Under the pieces are notes generated by a model, which was given only the letters and a program-made list of their open reading frames with translations, did no database searches and had not been told where the DNA came from. Position numbers and translations under genes: made by a program. DNA of 34,407 nucleotides, from contig CANEEJ010000011.1 in assembly GCA_947426525.1 (NCBI GenBank), positions 1-34,407 of the forward strand, given 5' to 3'. Position 1 is the first letter of the stretch. Every line of letters starts with the position of its first letter. Source of the DNA: an uncultured Clostridium sp. (GTDB taxonomy: Bacteria; Bacillota; Clostridia; TANB77; CAG-508). Positions 32,207 through 34,407 of this stretch are shown here, piece by piece.

Positions 32207-32366
32207 ATATCTTCCTCCTACATTCTTTTAATCGTTGACAAGTTACTCTATGCAAAAACCAAAAAGTTTGAGGAAAGTCCCTCTCACTAATTAGTGAATT
32301 TAGGAAAATGACATAGAACTTTGCCCATATCTCTTTTATTGTATCACAGTTTTACATAATTTTCAA
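32201..32366 (-). repeat. Duplicated promoter-leader, copy B
   Basis: Second copy of 31691-31856. The identical 114-nt core is 32212-32325. The promoter is TTGAAA (32361-32366), 17 nt, TACAAT (32338-32343). GAGGAAAGTCC is at 32270-32280 on the plus strand. Differences from copy A are confined to the promoter and the first leader bases, and to the RBS-to-start region. Confidence 0.85.
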
Positions 32367-32398
32367 CTAGTTCCATATTTTCCTATTATATGTCCTTA

Positions 32399-32427
32399 TT
32401 GATTTTTATGTAAAATTATAGTATAAT
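32399..32427 (+). promoter_or_regulatory. Promoter for the 90-aa ORF
   Basis: TTGATT (32399-32404), 17-nt spacer, TATAAT (32422-32427), leaving a leader of about 90 nt. Confidence 0.7.
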
Positions 32428-32524
32428 TATAAGTGTCAAGGTCATTAAACCAAGTATGAACTTCTTGACAGCACATGTATCTATCAACACAGGAAGCAAT
32501 TAAATAATTGCAAGGAGGAAAAAT

Positions 32525-32797
32525 ATGTTTAAAAGATTATTTCGTAAGCCTGAAACAGATGAACAGATTAGGGAACGGTTATTAAAATTATGCAAAGAAG
32601 GTGATTATGGCATATGTCCGCCACCAATGGATGCAAATGTTGCAATTAACGAACTACAAAACTTTTTCCTTGGCGAAGACTGGTATGTAAGTATACCTAT
32701 TAGTCATGAACAAATCATCACAGAAATTGTATACCAAATCGAAACAAAATACAAAAGATTAAAAGCAACTAAATCTACGGAATATGACAAAGATTAA
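32525..32797 (+). CDS. Small cytosolic protein of unknown function (90 aa)
   Basis: AAGGAGG with 6-nt spacing precedes the ATG. The sequence begins MFKRLFRKPETDEQIRERLL, contains CKEGDYGICPPPMDANVAI with two Cys, and ends in a basic helix (ETKYKRLKATKS). No membrane helix or known motif. It has its own promoter and terminator and stands alone in accessory DNA, opposite in strand to fic. Family not recognised. Confidence 0.7.
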   Translation: MFKRLFRKPETDEQIRERLLKLCKEGDYGICPPPMDANVAINELQNFFLGEDWYVSIPISHEQIITEIVYQIETKYKRLKATKSTEYDKD

Positions 32798-32803
32798 GCA
32801 AAC

Positions 32804-32850
32804 ATACAGCCCTCTCTTTTATAAAAAAAGTAGAAGGGCTGTATTTACTT
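32804..32850 (+). terminator. Terminator of the 90-aa ORF
   Basis: ATACAGCCCT (32804-32813) pairs perfectly with AGGGCTGTAT (32835-32844), followed by TTACTTT. Confidence 0.8.
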
Positions 32851-32907
32851 TCGTCTGGTGCAACGATATTTTCCTTTGGTGCGGTATTCTTACAGGTTAT
32901 GAACTTT

Positions 32908-33030
32908 TTATTCTCTTTCTAAATTATGGAATAATTTTGTAACTAATTGAATTTGATTTCCCATTTGTAAAAAGTATTGTGTTAACTTTATTGTTTTTAC
33001 TCTGCCATTACTCTGCCATCGCTCTGCCAT
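32908..33030 (-). CDS. 40-codon ORF coupled to fic, probably an alternative Fic C-terminus
   Basis: The fic stop overlaps this ATG as TGATG, the classic arrangement for translational coupling. The ORF begins inside the 11-bp repeats (MAERWQSNGRVK) and continues as plausible protein (TIKLTQYFLQMGNQIQLVTK, then LFHNLERE). Removing one 11-bp unit would fuse it in frame to the end of Fic. It is either a separate short product or a frame-switched tail. No independent RBS is obvious. Confidence 0.45.
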   Translation of the reverse strand: MAERWQSNGRVKTIKLTQYFLQMGNQIQLVTKLFHNLERE

Positions 33031-33041
33031 CACTCTGCCAT
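32998..33041 (-). repeat. Four 11-bp tandem repeats at the end of fic
   Basis: Reading the minus strand: ATGGCAGAGTG, ATGGCAGAGCG, ATGGCAGAGTA, ATGGCAGAGTA (33041 down to 32998). Because 11 is not a multiple of 3, each gain or loss of a unit shifts the reading frame. Confidence 0.9.
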
Positions 33042-34025
33042 TTTATATTTTTTATTTGGTGTATTTTCAGTATTTCCAACGCTTTCAACAGTTCTATTAT
33101 CAACGAACTTTTTTAATATTCTTCTAACAGTTCTATCTGGTATTTTAGTTTGTTCTATAATATTTTTCGTTCCAATAATTACATTTTTCTTAATGCATTC
33201 TAATATTTTTTGTTCATTTCTAGAAAGCAATAACATAGATTTATCTTTCATTTCCTTTGAATTGTTCATTTCATCTATTGTATTGTTTATCATTTTAAGC
33301 ATAAATTCTATAAATTCAGTAGAATTACCAACATTGTTACAATTTTGAATAACAGTATAATATTCTTCTTGATTTTTCTTTATCATGCTTTCAATAGGTA
33401 AAAACTTAAATGCTTTTTCCCAATGTGAAAGAATTGCAGTTTGCCAGAATCTTGCCGTTCTTCCATTCCCATCATGAAATGGATGTATAAACACAAATTC
33501 ATAATGAAAGATAGAAGATAAAATTAAAGGATTTATTATATCTTTAACTTCATTCATCCAATTAAATAAGTTATCCATCAAACTAGGTACTAATTTATGG
33601 GGTGGGCAAGTAAAAATACATATATCTCCATCATAAACACCTTCACCATGATTTCTAAATTTACCTGCATCTTTTTCAATTAAAAATGTTAGTATTCCAT
33701 GTATTTTCTTTAAGTCTTCTACAACATAAGGATTTATTTTATCAATTTGCTCATAAGCTTCATAAGCATTTTTTACTTCTTGTATATCCTTTTTCTCTCC
33801 TATTACAGGTTTTCCATTTATTACATCTTCAACTTGGAATAATGATAGTTGGTTGTTTTCTATCGCTAACGATGAATGAATTGACCTTATTCTCGACTTT
33901 CTTCTTAATTCGGGATACCTATTTAGACTTTCAAAATAATTTGCTTCTCCAATTTTCTTCATTATGTCTGATACATAATTTAATATTTTATCAGTTATTG
34001 TATATGGTGGGTAGTTTTCTTTCAT
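33030..34025 (-). CDS. Fic family protein (AMPylation-type) with winged-helix C-terminus
   Basis: 331 aa. It has an N-terminal Fic_N region with an inhibitory-helix motif, SSLAIENN (~48-55; consensus S/TxxxEG/N), so activity should be self-inhibited in class II fashion. The Fic core contains the complete catalytic loop HPFHDGNGRTARFW (~179-192), preceded by a beta-flap (ICIFTCPPHKLVPSLM). The C-terminal ~65 residues form a predicted winged helix (NEQKILECIKKN, IPDRTVRRILKKF). Such proteins transfer AMP to hydroxyl groups of target proteins. Start supported by GGAGGT at 5 nt. Read downstream of the tRNA array; no antitoxin gene is evident. The 3' end lies in 11-bp tandem repeats. Confidence 0.92.
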   Translation of the reverse strand: MKENYPPYTITDKILNYVSDIMKKIGEANYFESLNRYPELRRKSRIRSIHSSLAIENNQLSLFQVEDVINGKPVIGEKKDIQEVKNAYEAYEQIDKINPYVVEDLKKIHGILTFLIEKDAGKFRNHGEGVYDGDICIFTCPPHKLVPSLMDNLFNWMNEVKDIINPLILSSIFHYEFVFIHPFHDGNGRTARFWQTAILSHWEKAFKFLPIESMIKKNQEEYYTVIQNCNNVGNSTEFIEFMLKMINNTIDEMNNSKEMKDKSMLLLSRNEQKILECIKKNVIIGTKNIIEQTKIPDRTVRRILKKFVDNRTVESVGNTENTPNKKYKMAE

Positions 34026-34110
34026 TTCAAACCTCCATTTTTACTTCTGGTAATTATGATTTTTATAAAAAAACAACTTACGAACGCTAAAGTTTGTAAG
34101 TTGTTCTCTT

Positions 34111-34186
34111 TGGTGGCTTCACCTGGAATCGAACCAGGGACACAGGGATTTTCAGTCCCTTGCTCTACCAACTGAGCTATAAAGCC
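34111..34186 (-). tRNA. tRNA-Phe (anticodon GAA)
   Basis: Acceptor GGCTTTA/TGAAGCC, anticodon loop CTGAAAA, T-arm CCTGG/CCAGG with TTCGATT, encoded CCA. Confidence 0.95.
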
Positions 34187-34229
34187 ATATATATAAATAA
34201 AATCGCCATATTTTCTTTTTATAAAAAAA

Positions 34230-34306
34230 TGGCGACCCGGAACGGGCTCGAACCGTCGACCTCTAGCGTGACAGGCTAGCGTTCTAACCAACTGAACTAC
34301 CGGGCC
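34230..34306 (-). tRNA. tRNA-Asp (anticodon GTC)
   Basis: Acceptor GGCCCGG/CCGGGTC with discriminator G, anticodon loop CTGTCAC, T-arm with TTCGAGC, encoded CCA. Confidence 0.95.
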
Positions 34307-34315
34307 ATAAAAACA

Positions 34316-34391
34316 TGGTGGTCGCTATAGGGCTCGAACCTATGACCCCCTGCTTGTAAGGCAGATGCTCTCCCAGCTGAGCTAAGCGACC
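34316..34391 (-). tRNA. tRNA-Val (anticodon TAC)
   Basis: Acceptor GGTCGCT/AGCGACC, anticodon loop CTTACAA, T-arm with TTCGAGC, encoded CCA. With tRNA-Asp and tRNA-Phe it forms an array read Val-Asp-Phe; more tRNAs may lie beyond the right edge. Confidence 0.95.
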
Positions 34392-34407
34392 GTTTCGTCT
34401 TTCGACG

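Noticed and set aside
31691..32366. A true rnpB gene
   Set aside because: The repeat is far too short for RNase P RNA and lacks the specificity domain; only short core-like motifs match.
33030..34025. Fic as part of a fic-antitoxin pair with a separate small antitoxin
   Set aside because: The inhibitory motif SSLAIEN is already inside the Fic protein, and the coupled 40-codon ORF lacks it.
34022..34291. Minus-strand ORF of 89 codons over the tRNA array
   Set aside because: It translates tRNA-Asp and tRNA-Phe sequences; these are RNA genes.

Overview
The window is low-GC chromosomal DNA of a Gram-positive, probably spore-forming Clostridia-type bacterium. The signs are strong AGGAGG-type ribosome binding sites, TTGACA/TATAAT promoters, the ireB-ruvX-yrzB gene order, rbgA and Mini-III RNase genes, LysM/GH25, G5-SH3 and NodB cell-wall enzymes, and a SpoIIP-type amidase domain. 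Most genes lie on the minus strand. Species cannot be told from the sequence.

Layout. 1-2.6 kb: accessory DNA with two small ORFs split by an in-frame TAG, a leucine-rich-repeat-variant protein, a 38-codon orphan on the plus strand, tRNA-Leu(CAA), a 5'-truncated foreign gene and the broken end of an IS3-family element. 2.6-11.5 kb: an envelope block holding a frameshifted GH25-LysM lysozyme, a 763-aa coiled-coil protein, a membrane-anchored NodB deacetylase, a 1021-aa fusion of an O-antigen-ligase-like membrane protein with a SpoIIP hydrolase domain, and a frameshifted prepilin-like LRR protein. 11.7-18.1 kb: housekeeping genes (metG, Ca2+ P-type ATPase, tRNA-Glu(CTC), mrnC, rbgA) punctuated by REP-like palindromes. 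18.1-21.2 kb: a nonsense-interrupted DUF1016/PDDEXK nuclease beside a recombinase remnant, then a Clp_N-AAA+ protein fused to an FtsH-type M41 protease. 21.4-28.5 kb: a long minus-strand gene run. It starts with a G5-SH3-glucosaminidase, a small VirB2-like membrane protein, a CpaE/TadZ-like ATPase with AT-hooks and a degenerate GAF-GGDEF protein, and continues into ireB, ruvX, yrzB and a four-helix membrane protein. 28.6-31.1 kb: a divergent plus-strand pair, an anchored exported protein and an acyl-CoA synthetase. 31.2-34.4 kb: accessory DNA with a 166-bp duplicated promoter-leader driving two hydrophobic ORFs, a small orphan, a Fic protein ending in 11-bp tandem repeats, and tRNA-Phe, -Asp and -Val.

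The strongest candidates for something new are the ligase-SpoIIP fusion, the Clp-N/M41 chimera, the duplicated structured leader (whose plus strand carries an RNase P-like core motif) with a convergent small RNA, and the fic 11-bp repeat tract, where losing one unit would extend the protein in frame. Four loci carry single disrupting changes (two frameshifts and two in-frame stops). Both frameshifts sit at a CACGG pentamer, so sequencing error has to be excluded before calling them pseudogenes.
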